Below are positions 45,689-57,913 of a stretch of 64,000 bases of DNA, one piece after another. This DNA comes from Pseudisothecium myosuroides. Lineage: Eukaryota; Streptophyta; Bryopsida; Hypnales; Lembophyllaceae. The first letter of the stretch is position 1. Each line of letters opens with the position of its first letter. The DNA lies in assembly GCA_951799445.1 (NCBI GenBank), contig OX637290.1:1986501-2050500 (forward strand), written 5' to 3'. Below the pieces are notes generated by a model. It searched no databases. It saw nothing but the letters and a program-made list of their open reading frames with translations, and was not told the origin of the DNA. Position numbers and translations under genes: made by a program.

Positions 45689-47892
45689 TGTTCATATGTC
45701 CACCTGTCTTGCAAAAAAGTAATAAGAAACCTTCTAAACATATTCTGCTTTCATGCACAGTGAAATAAGATTGCTAGGTTGGAACAATAACCAGAACAAT
45801 GATACGAGCAATAAGTTAGTGGTTGTGTGCCTGATAGAATTGATCCCCTGGTTGTGCAAGCGGCATTGTTCCATCCAATTTAATGAAAGGGTTCAAAGTT
45901 TTATTGGTGGATGGTCTAAAACTTGATTTCTGATATTGAAGTGATTTATCAATCTCAAAATCAATATGTATCTCATTTTGCAAGATTTTGAAGTGCCTCA
46001 TTTAAATATGTAGGTTGCACAAACAGGTGTGATTACCTTGGTTATACAAATGTATTGTTTTAATATACTAATCTCCTTGATGTAGTTGTTTCATTTTGTT
46101 TTATTTTTTATGTTTTGTTCTATTTTGTTTTTTTGTGTTGAAACAGTATAGTTTTCATAATTTTCATCTTGAATGTACAATTAAATGAAAAACAAGAATC
46201 ATCGTACACCAGAATGAAAATTGTATGGACCTAGTGGCTAATAAATGAAGTTTAAGTATTTTAGACATTGGATGTAAACTTGATCTTTAGTACAATCTTC
46301 TATCTAATTATTATATAAAAACCCCTATGTGATGACAATTATAGAATGCTACAGTACTCGAAAATATTCACATCTCACAATTCTATAAGGCATTGAATTC
46401 TTAAGAATGATGTATCTCAACATGCCACTATTGCTTTTAACATGAGTTTCATTTTCAATGCCCATATATAACTTTTGAACTATCGAATTGTTACATACCA
46501 TTGCCATGTTTCTCCTCTTAGGTAGAGATAACAAACTTATTGATTGACATATCCTTGTAAAAGAGTTCATAGAAAAATTCAAAGACAACAATTTACATTA
46601 GATAGGACACTAGTTTTAATTGCATTTAATACATTTTTTAATCAATGCAATATTATTGGATGTAATACTCATAATTATCTCAAAAGAGACTTTGCCGCTG
46701 GTGTAATTTCCATATATCATCAACAACTCCATGTAACACACTTGTAGAGGGCAACTTGACAAAGACATTTGGAATGATACATGATTGTTTGAAGAACCAT
46801 ATGGTTATAAGTATGGTGGCATGACCATATCATGGAATATAAACTAGATGAATCTGAGTGAAAGTGATGCATCATTATTACATGTAATTTCTAAGGTGGT
46901 TGAATCTTATTCAATTATGCTCAATTGAACATTTGGAAAATATCATCAATGCTTCTCTTTATCACTAATGAATGGTTGTTATATTGTATATATATATGTA
47001 AGAAAATGGACTCCATTAAGATGATGTAATTTTAGCATTAAAGCTGTTAAGATCTTGTTAATGTAACCATGCACCTATGTACCAATGTTAATTTGGTAAG
47101 GTGGCGAACTACTTCTATGGTTATCTTTTTCATAGATTGAAAAGTCACTCATTACAATACAAGGTGATTCTAAAAACACTTGTTGTCTTGTTGATTTTGT
47201 TGCATTTGGAGATAGTACTTGGGAGTATTATAAACTTTTGGAAAAAAATATTTAAAAATTAATGATTATATATGGATAATTAATTGAACCTTCAACCTCT
47301 AGCTACCTACAAGAAGATGTTGTAGAGAGTCCACCTCATCCAAAAAGATCTAGACATTAAGCATTCATTACAAATAGTCTAAAGAGAACTTACATTGTTG
47401 CACCTATATACTTATTTTTGATGTTTTACTGAGATAAAGACTATTAATAAAAAATTAATCTTTGCAATAAATCCAACTTTCTTCAATATATGATTTTGTA
47501 GGTGATTATCTAGGACCCACAAGTCTTGTTTAAGGGCCTCGTCCAAGAAAGGTGACGCTCCCTTGACCCTTGACGGGGAACTTTGGTGCTGGGAACATAC
47601 GCATCGGGGAACGCTTGAATATCATCGGCGAGGAACATCATAATGGAATTGCATTGTGAATGCGTCTTGGGTTGGTTGATTTGCACTTACGTGTCTGAAT
47701 TAGCTATTGTAGATTATGTTTGATTACTCAATTTTGAATATGTCGGAGTGGATTTCTAGAGATTTTAGCGGAAACAATTTAGGTTTTATTGGGGATTTTG
47801 ACAATACACAAAGCGACAACAAAAAGAGAAGAATGCGTTGAATCCTAGCTTTAGGTGTGCTTCTTTTGTAGAATGCAATGTGAATTGGCATA
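45689..47892. other. AT-rich intergenic with two short dispersed motifs
   Basis: No gene. At 47491-47535 'ATGATTTTGTAGGTGATT' followed by 'GACCCACAAGTCTTGTTT' recurs at about 61623-61665. At 47551 the GGTGACGCTCCCTTGA motif of 18344 recurs. The right edge carries the TSD GCATA of the giant element. Confidence 0.45.
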
Positions 47893-49679
47893 TGCGAGCT
47901 CCCAATTTGTCACTTGGGACTCGTAGAATTATTTTTTTGGAAATTTGCAATTTAAAGTTGATAAAAGTATACAAAAAGCCATAAAAAGAGTGTAGAACCA
48001 AAATAGGGTTGTGTCATACCCATTATAGTATTTGGTCTAGATTTGTGTTTATACTTAGAATCCCCCCAAACCTAGCCTAAGAATAGTATAGAAATAACGA
48101 AAGGGCTAGATTTAGAGGATTTGAGTCACATAGTCCCAAAAGGGCTAAAACCCACCATGAATGTGGCAATTCACGGCTAAGTCGGTTCGAGGGATCCACA
48201 GCAAGGCCACTAGGTCGGGTCCTAGAGTTAGATTTAGAATTCCCCATTAGATCGACGAACTCCCAAAATCTCAATTGTTAGCATACAGGAGCCACTAACG
48301 CAAGATCGGGCCCGTGGAGGAATCTACAGCCAAAGGATGGTGTCTTTGGTTAAATCCCATGCCAGGAGTCCAACGGCGAAATCGATTCGCCAAGATTCCT
48401 CTACCTGCAGAAGATTCCCGCACCGTTGCTAATTCGAGGAGATGGCCAATTTTAATCTCCACTGACCAATCGTGCCAGGTACGGAAACGCACCTGCAAGT
48501 CTTTCATGCGACTCCCTAAGAGGTCACATGAAAATTCCCGGCATCTTTCAACTTGCAGAAGAACCTTTTCTGGGTGGTCAACCCTTCTAACCTCCAACGG
48601 GAATTTCATGGAAATTACTCAAGTTACAATAAAATCTCACTAAAAATTAGACTAACTTATTTTATGTTAATAATGCGCTCCGTGAAGTTTCACAACATTC
48701 CGATAGTGGCAAGTACCCAAACCGGCGAGATTCCTCGAGAATTAACCACGTGGCGGGATCCCCGCCACGTTGACCGGCATTTTGGGACCATACGATGGCA
48801 AAACAAAGTCCACCAAGAGTCCTTTCCGACTCTCTCGCACCTACCGGAGACCCTAGACTATTCACATTTCTCAAAATAGGAGACCCCCAAGATCTAGAAT
48901 TTTACCACAATTTGGTTTTTAAACTAAATTAGCCTACGATGGGTTTTTGGTCTTGGTAAGGGATTTTGAGAGGCTTAGGACTAAACATGGCGATCTGGAG
49001 CCAACGGCGCAATCTGTTCGGCGATTGGAGTTAATCTCCAAAAATTAGGATGTTAGTCCAGCATAGATGGTAGAAGTAGATTTTTAGGGATTAGGATGAA
49101 AATCTTTGAGGATGAGGATGAAAATCCTAGTTGATAAGGTTACCTTAAAACTCTAGAGGGAGGGGTGTGCCCTTGGAAACCTACATAAGGGCCCCATTTC
49201 TCTCTCTAGAACACCCCCAATTCTTGTTTTGGATCCGTGGGTTCAAGTTATTTTGGATATTTTGGCGTTTGAAGCCAAAAACCTCTACGGTGTTTTCGGA
49301 GCACTTTTGGCTCCATTGTTGTTGTTTTTCAAGCTTTGAAGGTCCTTGGGGGTCCTTTTATCTTGCCTTGTGAACTCTTGTGTACTCTTTGTGCTCTTGT
49401 TGTGAGTTGAGCGGGGTTTCTTATACTTGTTGAGAGTTGAGAGGCTCTTCTTTATCCGTTGTACGTTCTTGTGAGCTAACTTGTGAGGTTTTGAGGTCTT
49501 TTTGGAGTCTTGCACTAACCCTAGAGTAACCCCCTACCGTACCTTGGCGATGTCGCTTTGGGGGGCCTTTAGCACATAAGTCTTTCCGTGTCACTCTTGT
49601 TCTAACTCGTTTTGTTTCCCTTACTCACATGTTCTCACCTTTCTCTAATGTTTCCCTTGTTGAGTGGACCCCCCTCCGG

Positions 49680-49925
49680 GCCGGCGAAGCTTTGACCCTA
49701 TGTGTATTTTTCTGTAAAAGTTTTGTTTTTTCCCTCTTCTAAAGTCTGTTTCATTGTGTGGATCCCCCTTGGAGACGGCGAAGCTTTGAACTAGTGATTA
49801 GGTTGAAGTCCTAAAGTGTGTGTTAAAAAGTTTCAGACGGCGGAGCCTTGAACCCCCGAAGTGCCATCAAGTCCTAAAGTCGGTGTTAAACCCAATTTAG
49901 CGGCGGAGCTTTGAACCTCCTAGGT
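49680..49925 (+). repeat. Four 'GGCGRAGCTTTGAACC' boxes inside the giant LTR
   Basis: At about 49681, 49779, 49837 and 49900, 58-98 bp apart, each a variant of CGGCGAAGCTTTGAACC. Copy 1 has five equivalents at 23771-24087. Conservation of the box between diverged copies suggests a regulatory repeat, for example a transcription-factor site; this is inference. Confidence 0.7.
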
Positions 49926-50024
49926 GTCTTAGTTCCAAAGTCTAGTTTCCAAGACCTTTGTGGAAACGTCCAAAGTTTAGCTTCCAAGATATGTAGGTCT
50001 CCTTTGCATTTGGCAAGTCTTGTA

Positions 50025-50280
50025 TTCCCAAGTTTTTAGTTAGTCTAGGTGTTCCCCAAGTTTTTAGTAAGTTTAGTTGTTCCCCAAGTTTTTAGTTAGT
50101 CTAGGTGTTCCTCAAGTTTTTAGCGAGTTTAGTTGTTCCCCAAGTTTTTAGTGAGTCTAAGTGTTCCCCAAGTTTTAGTGAGTCTAGTTGTTCCCTAAGT
50201 TTTTAGTGAGTCTAAGTGTTCCCCAAGTTCTATTTTCCCCAAATCTTATTTCCCCCAAGTCCTATTTTTCCCAAGTTTTT
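50025..50280 (+). repeat. Tandem array of 'CCCCAAGTTTTTAGTTAGTCTAGG' type units
   Basis: About nine units of 24-30 bp around GTTCCCCAAGTTTTTAGT, decaying at the right end. Copy 1 has only a diverged short counterpart near 23565-23650. Confidence 0.75.
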
Positions 50281-51599
50281 CCCTTAGTTAGCCAAAAATC
50301 CAGTTTGCCAAAAATCCAGTTTTCCCTTAGTAGTTAAGGTCCAAAACCAAACAGACCAGATCAGTCAAGAACCGAACCAGACCAGCCATTACATCATCAG
50401 AAAATCAAAATATAAAAAAAATAATAATAATTAAAAAATATTTATTTATTTTTGTTGAGCCAACTCCCAACAGCATAACATTGTTAACCTTTGCTGGAGG
50501 GTTCCCTTTTGCTTCCTCGAAATCTGGAGCCCGCCAGCGAAGGAACTTACCCAGTGAAGTAAAACATACAACTTTTGAAAATATAGAACAGCTACTGAAA
50601 TAGGCATCTGCCATGCTTTTGACTTCGTGAGCGTACTAGGATGAGACAACTGACCAACCCATCCCCAGCACTTACTAAACCAAGCAGAAATTACCACCCA
50701 ATGCCCTCTACCAGCATATAAGTGAATTCCCCCCCTGGTATCTAGGGGGGATTATACCTCCACGTTGGAGGTATACATTCAGTTGTTTAGCAATGTTATG
50801 CAACCAGCCAGCCGAGAGGCCAGGCTCGGTCCGGCAGGCAGTTGGGGCCCCAATTTGGTCCCCATTTTTTGGACTCCTTTTTTATTTATTTTGGTTTCTC
50901 TCACACCAAAACAAAACAAGACAGGACAAACAAAACAAAGAAGAATGGGGGACTGACCTATAGCTAAGTAGGGTTGGGATAGGGATTAGGGTCTAAAATC
51001 AAAAAGGGAGGAGGGAGAAAAGAGTGGAGCACCATCGTACCTGCACACAAAAGAAGCCTCACTTTCACCAAGAACTCTACACACAATGGAAGAAGATTAG
51101 GAAAGAATGGAATGAAATAGGAGAGGAGGCGAAAGAGACGATAAATAGTGACCTAGGCCTAGGGATAGGTAGGCTAGGGGGGAAAATCTTGGGAATTCGT
51201 AGTGGCTGTTGGAAGGAGGATTAGGATGACACAAAGTTGAAATGGTGTAAGAGGGTAGATGGCATTTTAAAACCTCCTTGGAATTGTGGGACCATGGTGT
51301 AAGGTCCCATAAAAGCTTAGGTAGAATAGTACTAGTGTAGAAGGAGAGAAGGAAAAAGAAAAAAAAGGAGGAAGGGAAAGAAGGAGGTTAGATTATCAAA
51401 AGTTGTAATATTTTCTAAAAATAAACAGTGAACTTGGAAAAAATCCAAAACAAAACAAAAGATCCAAAACAAAACAAAAGATCCCCATGGAGCATGAGGA
51501 GGCATATGCGGATGTAGATGAGGTCATTTCTGACAGCGGTAGCGACGAGGTGAGTTTTTGATTTAATCTTTGATGTTTTCTTCCTAATTAGCATTGATT

Positions 51600-52745
51600 T
51601 CCTTAATCAGCCCTTAAAGCTCGATTAGCAAGCCGAGATTAGTGCAAATTAGAAGTTTAGATTCGAAAGTTTAGAAATTAGAAGTAGAGGTTTCCGAAAA
51701 CATATTACAATTAGGATTTGGCTTTAAATCAACCGCGTTAGGCTAAGTTAAGCGATAGGGGGTAGAACGGAGGAATGTGATTTCAATTTTCATCCACAAG
51801 GAACAATGGACAAAAATTAGGATTAGATTAGAAGGAGAATTTAGGATTAAAATTAGGGACTAATTAGCAGTTTAAAAACTAGAATCAAATTAAGATTTTA
51901 ATTAGAAAGGTTAAATTTGAAAGTCAAAGTTTAGAGTTAACTTTGGGAAGTAAAATGTTAGAGTTAACTCACTTAGAATTAAGTTCTCAGGTCAAAATCT
52001 TAAGGTAGGGTTAGGTAAGAGTTTAGAGTTAATTAGGGAGTCAAAAATTAGGGTAAAAAATAGAAGTCAAAAGTGGAAGTTAAAATTAATTTAGGAAGTA
52101 GATTTTAAAGTTAGAAATAGGAGTTAAATTTGGAAGTTAGAAATTGAAAGATAGAGTCAAATTTAGAGGGTCAAACTTAGGGTCAACCGTGAAGGTAATT
52201 TTAAAAGTTAAATCCTAGAGTTAAAATTAGAATTGAAATTAGGAGGTTAACATTTAGAATTAATCTAGGAGTAAAACCATCGGATTAAATTTAGAAGTGG
52301 AAGTCAAAATTCTAAAGTCAAAAGTTAGAATTAAATTTGGAATTAATTTAGAAGTAAAAAGCTAGAATAGAAGTTAAAAGTTAGAGGTAGAAGTTAAATT
52401 TTAGAGTTAGTTTAGAAAGTAAATACCTAAAGTTAAAAGTCAAAACAAAGAGTTAACTTTAGAGGGTAAATTTTAGATTTAGCTTGAGAAGTAAATTTTC
52501 AGGGTAGAAGTCAAACCGTAGAGTCAAATTTAGAAGGGTAATTTTAGAGTAAAATTTGGGAGTTAAAAAACTTAGAGTTAAAAATCAAAACATAGAGTTA
52601 AATTAGAGGGTAAATTTTAGAGTAGTTTAGAAGTAAAAAACGTAGAGTTAAAAGCTAAAACGTAGAGTCAAACTTGGAGGTGAAAATCTAGAGTTACATT
52701 TAGAAGTTAAAATTTAGGGTAAAGGTTAAACTTTAGGACTAGGCT
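51600..52745 (+). repeat. Purine-rich quasi-periodic block inside the giant LTR
   Basis: About 1.1 kb of GTTAGAATTAAATTTAGAAG-like words repeating irregularly with almost no pyrimidine runs. It corresponds to a pyrimidine-rich block of about 550 bp in copy 1 (21940-22480 on +), and this explains most of the length difference. Confidence 0.7.
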
Positions 52746-53170
52746 TTAGCAGTAGGAGATCCGGCATCCACAGTTTTGGTGCAATTCCCAAGTGGGACGT
52801 AAAAACAAAGGATAACCTTAGGGGTTCATGGAAGGAACCTAGGGGGTCCCTCTTTCACGTAGTTAGGGACTTTAGAAATGACGCCAACTACCCAGTCAAC
52901 CCTAGACATAGGATAGATAGTTAGGGAGTTAGAATTTCACTATCACCCCTGATCATTACAGTTAGCTTGTGAGTTACCACATGCATTTCTAGTTATTTCG
53001 TTGCCCATCCATAACACTTAGGAAACGTTAGCAAAAAAGATCCATTGCTTGGAAGGCACAGTGGACCGCGCTTACAACACCCCCATATATTAAAAAAGTG
53101 GATAAAAGCATAGAACCTGGTCGGTGTTCGCTTGATTACCAAGAGTGGGTAATCTTGTGCCCACAGCATA

Positions 53171-54180
53171 CAATTCTATTGAGTGTTTTGTAGGATAGAT
53201 ATGTCGGATTTGGGCTCATGCGCATTTCACTACTAATTATAAACTGTTTTATTTTTCCAGTCAGGTCAAGATTGTATAGAGAGCTTAGGGGCTTTGAGAA
53301 GATGATTAGGGGTGGACCTTTCTGTGTGGTCTACAAGCGTTGTAGTCCCCGTAAGACAATTTACGTCCTCCATAATGCCGTTTGCTTTGTTCGGGGGGCT
53401 TTGCATTGCTGGCGAGAGGCATTAGAAAAAAATTCAACCCTTGGGAGGGCTCCATTCCTTTGACAAAGGGATTGTGAGTTCCCCACAATGGAACTCACAG
53501 CCCCTTTGAGGGACAATGGTCACTATTCATCATCATAATAAAATAATAATTTAGGCTGACGAGGATAATTTCGGGAGGTCTCCTTTCCTTTACATAACAT
53601 TCAGTAAGGTGGAAGCACCTCAAATTGTCAAAATAAGGAATTCAGCATACTTGCAGGCACCATTTCGAAAAATTAATATTTTTGTGGTGTTAGCGAGAGA
53701 AAATCATGAATTTAAAAAAAAAAATAGATTTTTTGGACTTGGCAGTATTTTCTATGAATTTTCAAAGTTACAAGTCTCTTAGACCACTGGAACCCTCTTG
53801 TAGGTGGACCCAAATCTGAATTTTGACAAATTCAGCGCTTATCCAATCACAATGAAGAGAGGAGAAAACTTTATGACACATGTTGAAGACCATTCAATCA
53901 AAGTCTAGGGACGGTTTAATGTCCATCTAGGAACAAAGATTAGGTATACGGACGCTTTTGGGTGTTTCTACCTTAGTCTTACTAACTACTACCTCCTACA
54001 AAATGGTGTCGAATATACCGCACCATTATCAGTATCTAAAGACAAGTGTCAATCCACACATAACTTGTCAGTAGTATGCTCAGTTAGCAACTCCAACACT
54101 CTAGTACTTCCAATTTTATCAATATAAATAATTAAGCTTCAAAGCTTTAAAGATCTACTAAAAGACTTTGAGCAAAAAAA
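53171..54180. other. Intergenic with a short strong hairpin
   Basis: No gene. At about 53464-53505 GTGAGTTCC and GGAACTCAC, extended by AAGGG/CCCTT, form a 40-bp stem-loop. Otherwise AT-rich and unrecognised. Confidence 0.4.
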
Positions 54181-54895
54181 TTCTTTGCATACAATGAATT
54201 AGCTTCTTTCTCTTTGAGCTTTGAAAGTTATTCATTTCTTGTGATTAGAGTAGAGGAGACAAGCTCTTTATATACATATTGGGTGGTAGGAGGTAAAACA
54301 AACCACGTGAGATATCTAAATTAGAATTAGTAGGAGCTCAAGTCAAAAGCATGAATTGTGTTTAAAGTAGAATTTTAGACCTCGTTTAGGCATAGTAGAA
54401 TAACTTTTTTCAAAAATCTTTGTATTACAAAAAGTTGGTAAATTGAATAAAGTTTCATCTCCAAAAATCCTTTTGGGATTTCAAGTCTCCAATCAAAAGT
54501 TATGGACAAATTTCAAAGAGGGGTTGGAATGGACATTTTTAAACATCCTCTTTGAATTTTGTCCATAACTTTTGATTGGAGGATTTAAATCTCAAACGGA
54601 TTTTTGGAAATGAAACTTTATTTAATTTATCAACTTTTCTTAGTTCAATTTGTTTTGAAAAAAGTTACTTTACTATGCCCAAATGAGGTCTAAAATTCTA
54701 CTTCAAACACATCTAAAATCCTACTTTTAACTATGAGTGGTTGAGAAACTAAAAATTCTAAATTACTTATCCCACATGGGTTGTTCTACCTTCTACCACC
54801 CCATGAGTATATAAATAGCTTCTTTCCGCACCTAAAAACTCAAAGAAAGATGTTGATTGCAATTGGATAGACTACATTGGTACATAACTCAATGT
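54181..54895. mobile_element. Foldback element, about 715 bp, centre near 54537
   Basis: The arms are imperfect reverse complements: 'aaaagttatggacaaatttc' in the left arm pairs with 'tgtccataacttttgattgg' in the right, and outward through 'ttttagacctcgtttaggcatagtag', 'gggtggtag' and the TATATA words to about 54181 and 54895. No TSD resolved, so boundaries are approximate. Confidence 0.7.
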
Positions 54896-55403
54896 ATTCT
54901 TTGGAGTTTTGGCAAACCATCTTTCACCTTTAAAATTATTTGTTGATTTGCATGAGTGATTCTAGAATTAGAAAAAAAATGTAGTGCACCATAAGTATTG
55001 GTGATGCCTTTATTCCAGCACTAAAGCTCACATTAATAATGTGGAGGAAATTCGTGAATGAGGACTTCGGAGACGAAAAGGCAGCCTTACTGAATGTTAT
55101 GTGGGAATTTTGAAATTCCATATTTATTTTAATAATAATAAAATTTTAATATTTTCTAAATTACAATATTGAACTGCCCCACGCAAATCAGACCCTACAG
55201 TTCGCTGGGAAAAAAAATCATCTTTTTGACCAACTTTCCCTATTGTTTGGAAAATCATAGCCCTCCCGAGGGCTCATATTTCTTCTATTGTCTTGGGTAT
55301 TTTCTCTCCTCCTTTTCATTCCAGGTTGAACTCGCTTCTAGAAATATTCAATTGAAGTTGAAGTCAGTTGCTTCTAAAAGAAATGTAGTTGAAAAATGAT
55401 TAA

Positions 55404-56039
55404 CCCTTGAATGCCCGAGGCACCAAATTTTGGTGTCATCAATACTTTGAAGTTAAATAAAACTTAACCAAGTTGCTATTTTTAGAAGTTTATATTTTTG
55501 AAAAATTCTTTTTGAAGTCTAGTTTTAGTGTCAAAAATCCAATATTGAAAATGATTGATTACGATTTTTCTATTTAAGATTTTGTGCAAGGGTGTCCATT
55601 GCAATCATGACTTTCCATAGTGTTGAGGGCTCTTAGAAATGAGACTCAAATACACTAGGTCTTGGAGAAAAAATCACCTTAGAAATTCATTTAAAAAAAT
55701 TGTAGAATAGATTTTGAGAAACCGCAAATTGATTGGAGGTTAAGTCCTTTAACCTCATATTTTTTTGGTGACCAACTTTTTAGATTTGGCATATGAAAAG
55801 AAGATTGAAAGACTTCAAGTCACTTTTGCAACTCAACAACCTCGTATTCAAATGTTATAATATTTCAATTCATAAGTGATATTGTTGTGTTTTCTTTTCC
55901 TATGTGATCTCTAACATGTCTAGTTTGAATTTGTACGGTTACAATTTAAATAAATTGATACAACTTACTAAAACGTTGATTTTTTGTTCAATTTAGAGCA
56001 AATTTTTAGAAGTTCAAAAAGGCCTTGGGTATTTAGAGG
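55404..56039. mobile_element. TTAA-flanked TIR element (family T, copy E)
   Basis: 636 bp from CCCTTGAATGCCCGAGG to TTGGGTATTTAGAGG, flanked by TTAA at 55400-55403 and 56040-56043. Diverged ends; no ORF. Confidence 0.72.
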
Positions 56040-56094
56040 TTAAGTATGATATTATTTTATAAAATTTCTTTGTATAATCAAGTATCAAAATGTA

Positions 56095-57911
56095 CAGTAA
56101 GGTCTACTTCATTTACGAATTTTTGAAATCGCAGGAAAGGGAATTTCAAATCTACCAACTTTGACAGCCTCCCGAGGGCTCAAAAATTGGTCTTTGGCCA
56201 TGAAATTTTTACCACAACTTCATCTTAAAGTTAATTATATGTGTGCCAAATTTCAAGGTCAAATGATTTACACAAAAAAATATATTCACAATCTCCCAAC
56301 ATGTGTAGCCGTGAAAAAAATTTGACTATTGCCAACTTTGACACACTCCCAAGGACTGAATTTTCTTTTTCTTTTTCTATGAAATTTTTGGCATAGAACC
56401 ATCTATATTTTGATTAAATGTGGAAAAAATTTCAAGTCCAAAAGACCCCCCAAAAAATAGATATTTAAAATCTCCCAACATGTGTATTTGTGAAACAATT
56501 TCACTACTACCAACTTTGACACTATCCCAAGGGTTGAAAAATTGTTTATTTACCATGAAACTTTTATGATGAAATCATCTCTATATTAATAACATGTGTG
56601 CCAAATTTCAAGTTCAAAAGATTCACACACAAAAAAATATGCCACTTCTACCAACATGTGTAGTTGTGAGAAAAAAAATTTCAGCCCTTGGGATAGTGTA
56701 ATTTTTTGGGTTAAAACTTTCACATGGATGTAGAAAGTCATTCTCACAACTACACATGTTGGTAGAATTAGAATATCTTTTTTTCGGTAAATCTTTTGAC
56801 CCTGAAATTTGGCATACATTTTATCAGTATAAAGATTATCTCATGCCAAAATTTTCATAGTAAAATGTGTTTTTTACAGCCCTTGGGACAGTGTCAAAGT
56901 TGGTAGTAGTGAAATTTTTCTCACAACTACACATGTTGGTAGAATTGGCATATTTTTTTTTGTATGAATCTTTTGAACTTGAAATTTGGCACACATGTTA
57001 TTAACATAGAGATGATTTCATCATAAAAATTTCATGGTAAATAAACAATTTTTCAACCCTTGGGATAGTGTCAAAGTTGGTAGTAGTGAAATTGTTTCAC
57101 AAATACACATGTTGGGAGATTTTAAATATCTATTTTTGTGGGGGGTCTTTTGGACTTGAAATTTTTTACACATGTAATCAAAATATAGATGGTTCTATGC
57201 CAAAAATTTCATAGAAAAAGAAAAAAAATTCAGTTCTTGGAAGTGTGTCAAAGTTGGCAGTAGTCAAATTTTTTTCACGGCTACACATGTTGGGAGATTG
57301 TGAATATCTTTTTTTGTGTAAATCATTTGGCCTTGAAATTTGGAACACATATAATTAACTTTAAGTTGAAGTTGTGGTAAAAATTTCATGGCCAAAGACC
57401 AATTTTTGAGCCCTCAGGAGGCTGTCAAAGTTAGCAGATTTGAAATTCCCTTTCCTGCGATTTCAAAAATTCGTGAATGAAGTAAGGTAGGAGGCTCAGA
57501 AATGGAGCATCTAAGGGCTGGTCCGTCTTTTTCATGTATTTCCTTGGACGGGAATATTTTTAGCTCATTTTTCAGACATAGAGGAACTGACGAGGAATCT
57601 AACCCAAGTGGTTTCGTATTTTTCCAATAATTTTTTAATTACTTATGAATTTTCAAACGAGTTGGGTTGTAGGTCCCTATTTGTGACCGTAGGTCTTTCA
57701 TAAACGGTTCACTTGCAATTTCAAATAAAAATGGGGAAAGCAAAGAGATTGATTGGCTCTTGCAATTAATAATGCTTTTTTCCTTGATTCATTCAATGAC
57801 TGTGTCTGTCAATTTCAGAACCAACTCATGTCCATTTCACAACCATTTATAGGATCCATTCTTAATGCCCACTCTGTTTTACAGCCTCCTACCTTAGACG
57901 TGGCCTTACTG
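56095..57911. mobile_element. 1.4-kb hairpin element with TA TSD, interrupted by a family A MITE
   Basis: Ends CAGTAAGGTC... and ...GGCCTTACTG, flanked by TA (56093-56094, 57912-57913). Without the MITE it is about 1405 bp and almost wholly palindromic, centred near 56730. Each arm itself contains three to four diverged copies of a roughly 150-bp unit: 'caactttgacac', 'cccaagg', 'aatttc-tggca', 'caacatgtgtag'. The outer TIR resembles family C at 39854. The MITE at 57485-57894 lies in the right arm near its outer end. Confidence 0.85.
57485..57894. mobile_element. TA-flanked MITE (family A) nested in the hairpin element
   Basis: 410 bp, TA at 57483-57484 and 57895-57896. Nearly identical to 40688-41096. 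Its insertion in the right arm of the 56095 hairpin dates it after that element. Confidence 0.9.
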
Positions 57912-57913
57912 TA

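Larger units (their letters stand above)
47893..53165 (+). mobile_element. Giant TG...CA element, probable solo LTR (copy 2)
   Basis: 5273 bp from TGCGAGCTCCCAATTTGTC to GTGCCCACA, flanked by GCATA (47888-47892 and 53166-53170). It is homologous throughout to the inverted copy 21574-25857; the extra length is in internal arrays (50025-50280 and 51600-52745). No pol or gag coding is seen. The frames 48314-48643 and 48553-48879 also exist on the opposite strand and are conserved in copy 1, but show no domain. An imperfect hairpin GTGGG...CCCAC sits at the 3' end. Strand is by convention. Confidence 0.82.

Noticed and set aside
48295..48879. Overlapping 104-109 codon frames in the giant element, also present in copy 1
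   Set aside because: Frames exist on both strands of both copies with similar length and no domain. Conservation here follows from DNA homology, not evident coding constraint.
21574..53165. A single 31.6-kb transposon with 4-5 kb terminal inverted repeats
   Set aside because: The two arms have different 5-bp flanking duplications (ACATC and GCATA), each directly around its own copy, and helicase fragments abut both sides of the left copy. Two independent insertions explain this better.
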